DNA of 24,518 bases from an uncultured bacterium (GTDB lineage Bacteria > Verrucomicrobiota > Verrucomicrobiia > Opitutales > Intestinicryptomonadaceae), in contig CAJMOT010000021.1 in the NCBI GenBank assembly GCA_905214995.1, positions 1-24,518 on the forward strand. Direction: 5' to 3'. The number at the start of each line of letters is the position of its first letter. Position 1 is the first letter of the stretch. The position numbers and the translations under genes were made by a program. The notes beneath the pieces are model-generated. The model ran no database searches. It was not told where the DNA came from and was given only the letters and a program-made list of their open reading frames with translations. Of this stretch, positions 23,045-24,518 are shown piece after piece.

Positions 23045-24469
23045 ATGCCGATGCAAAGCGTTCTAATAGTTGACGACGAAAAACACACGCGCGACGGGCT
23101 CGTCGCGGCGCTTTCGGACGATTACGACGTGCTCGCGGCCTCCAATGCCGACGAAGCCGTGCGGCTGCTCGACGCCGAAGAGTTCGACGCCGTGATCACC
23201 GACTTGCGCATGGCGGGCAAATCCGGATTAAGCGTCATAGACAAGGCGATTTCCCTGTCCTCCAAGCCTGCGTGCATAATGCTCACCGCCTACGGAAACG
23301 TGGAAACCGCGGTCGAGGCTATGAAGCGCGGGGCGGCGGACTTCCTTTCAAAGCCCGTGGACGTGGACAGGCTCGAAAAGGTTTTGGCGGAGGCGCTGAA
23401 AAAGCGCGAAGAAAAGAGGCTCGAGGAAAAGCGGGAGCTCGCCGAGCGCGTCGAGAGCGCGCGGAGGGCAAAAAAGCACGCCGCGTCCGCGGCGGTCGCT
23501 GGCGGGCATTTCGAGCTCGGCGACATCATAGCGAACAGCCCGAAGATGAGGGAGGTCGTCGACCGAGCCGCCCAGGTTGCGCACTCTAAGGCGACCGTAA
23601 CCTTGACCGGAGAGACCGGCACGGGCAAGGAGCTCATCGCAAATCTCATCCACGCCTCCTCGCCGCGCGCCGACAAGCCGTTCGTGCCGGTGCACTGCGC
23701 GGCGATTCCCTCCAATCTGCTCGAAAGCGAGCTTTTCGGGTACGAAAAAGGCGCTTTCACGGGCGCGGTAAACCGCAGGATCGGCAGGTTTGAGGCCGCC
23801 GACGGCGGAACTATATTCCTCGACGAAATCGGGGAAATCGACGCCGCAACGCAAGTTAAACTATTGCGGTTTCTCGAGACGAAAACCCTTGAGAGAATCG
23901 GCGGCAACGAGAGCATACGGGTGGACGTGCGCATAGTTTGCGCAACCAACAGGGATTTGAAAGGGCTCGCCGAGAGCGGGGATTTCCGCGCCGACTTGTA
24001 TTACAGGCTGAACGTCGTCGAAATAAAAATCCCCCCGCTGCGGGAGCATCCGCAGGATATTCCGAGCCTCTTGGAGGCGTATTCGGACTATTTCGCCAAA
24101 GAGAACTCGGCGGATCCCGTAAAATTTTCCGCCGCCGCTATCGACGCCCTGAAAAAATATCCGTGGCCCGGCAACATAAGGGAGCTGCGAAATTTCTGCG
24201 AGAATGCGGCGGTCATGAGCCCCTCGCGCGAGATAGGCATTGCGGATCTCGACGACAGGTTCAAAAATCCCGCGCCTTTCCCCGCGGCTCCCAAACCGTC
24301 CGCGGGCGTTCCGGAACTTCCGATGCCGACCAAGCGCGAGAGCGAGGACGCCCTTATAAGGCGCGCGCTCGAAGCCGCCGGAGGCAACAAGAGCAGGGCG
24401 GCGGAAATACTCGGCATCAGCAGGCGCACGCTCTACCGCAAACTGTCCCCGCGCTCCGGCGACATTTGA
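23045..24469 (+). CDS. NtrC-type sigma-54-dependent response regulator
   Basis: 474 residues in the three-domain layout. The receiver domain (1-120) has acidic pocket Asp10-Asp11, phospho-acceptor Asp53 (VITDLRM), LTAYG and SKPVD. A Lys/Glu-rich linker helix follows. The AAA+ domain (~160-390) has Walker A GETGTGKE (189-196), the sigma-54 contact loop GAFTGA (236-241), GTIFLDEIGE (Walker B) and arginine finger FRADLYYRL. The C-terminal Fis-type HTH contains GGNKSRAAEILGISRRTLYRKL. It activates sigma-54 promoters on phosphorylation. No partner sensor kinase is in the window. GGTGG eight bases before ATG 23045 supports this start over the Met at 23051. A perfect terminator follows at the window end. 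Confidence 0.95.
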   Translation: MPMQSVLIVDDEKHTRDGLVAALSDDYDVLAASNADEAVRLLDAEEFDAVITDLRMAGKSGLSVIDKAISLSSKPACIMLTAYGNVETAVEAMKRGAADFLSKPVDVDRLEKVLAEALKKREEKRLEEKRELAERVESARRAKKHAASAAVAGGHFELGDIIANSPKMREVVDRAAQVAHSKATVTLTGETGTGKELIANLIHASSPRADKPFVPVHCAAIPSNLLESELFGYEKGAFTGAVNRRIGRFEAADGGTIFLDEIGEIDAATQVKLLRFLETKTLERIGGNESIRVDVRIVCATNRDLKGLAESGDFRADLYYRLNVVEIKIPPLREHPQDIPSLLEAYSDYFAKENSADPVKFSAAAIDALKKYPWPGNIRELRNFCENAAVMSPSREIGIADLDDRFKNPAPFPAAPKPSAGVPELPMPTKRESEDALIRRALEAAGGNKSRAAEILGISRRTLYRKLSPRSGDI

Positions 24470-24482
24470 AATCCCGAAAGCG

Positions 24483-24518
24483 AAACGGGCGCGAAAGTTT
24501 TTTCTTTCGCGCCCGTTT
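24483..24518 (+). terminator. Terminator of the sigma-54 regulator gene
   Basis: Perfect 15-bp stem (AAACGGGCGCGAAAG and complement) with six T's in the loop, closing with TTT at the window edge. The T tract continues out of the window. Confidence 0.85.

Overview
The window looks like chromosomal DNA from a GC-rich Verrucomicrobiota bacterium, probably of the Opitutia group. The clearest signs are two secreted proteins ending in VPEP, a hydrophobic stretch and RKRR, an exosortase gene at the left edge, many starts without a Shine-Dalgarno sequence, and a GTP-type PEP carboxykinase. The lineage is inferred from these traits, not proven. I see no phage genes, insertion sequences or CRISPR arrays. 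Most genes are ordinary housekeeping genes mixed with secreted accessory proteins.

Layout. Positions 1-600 hold the 3' part of an exosortase. Next come pckG (698-2488), a poorly coding gap (2544-3010), a small unknown secreted protein (3011-3376), and two divergent PEP-CTERM surface proteins (3594-5153 minus, 5344-7527 plus). A perfect bidirectional terminator closes that block. On the minus strand follow a DRE-TIM/HMGL-type aldolase with a possible attenuator in its leader, carA, and a membrane-anchored coiled-coil protein with a degenerate trypsin-like C-terminus. A tightly packed plus-strand cluster then runs rnhC, GH31, GH31, rnhB (12079-17005), with two tandemly duplicated secreted glycosidases between the two type 2 RNase H genes. 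After this come a DUF1080 secreted protein, tRNA-Lys(TTT), an acyl-ACP thioesterase, the phosphatidylglycerol pair pgsA-pgpA, coaD, asd, a YkuD-type L,D-transpeptidase-like gene and an NtrC-type regulator.

How they fit together. The exosortase plausibly processes both PEP-CTERM proteins. pgsA and pgpA make consecutive steps of phosphatidylglycerol synthesis, and the thioesterase and coaD touch acyl and CoA metabolism. asd feeds diaminopimelate/lysine synthesis; its start codon overlaps that of the divergent YkuD gene. The GH31 pair and the DUF1080 protein suggest periplasmic or surface carbohydrate use.

Most worth a second look: the RNase H/GH31 sandwich operon, the antiterminator/terminator-like leader before the aldolase, the palindrome over the DUF1080 promoter, the CATG-shared divergent starts, and the predicted leaderless start of the thioesterase. 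None of these is proven to be a new system.
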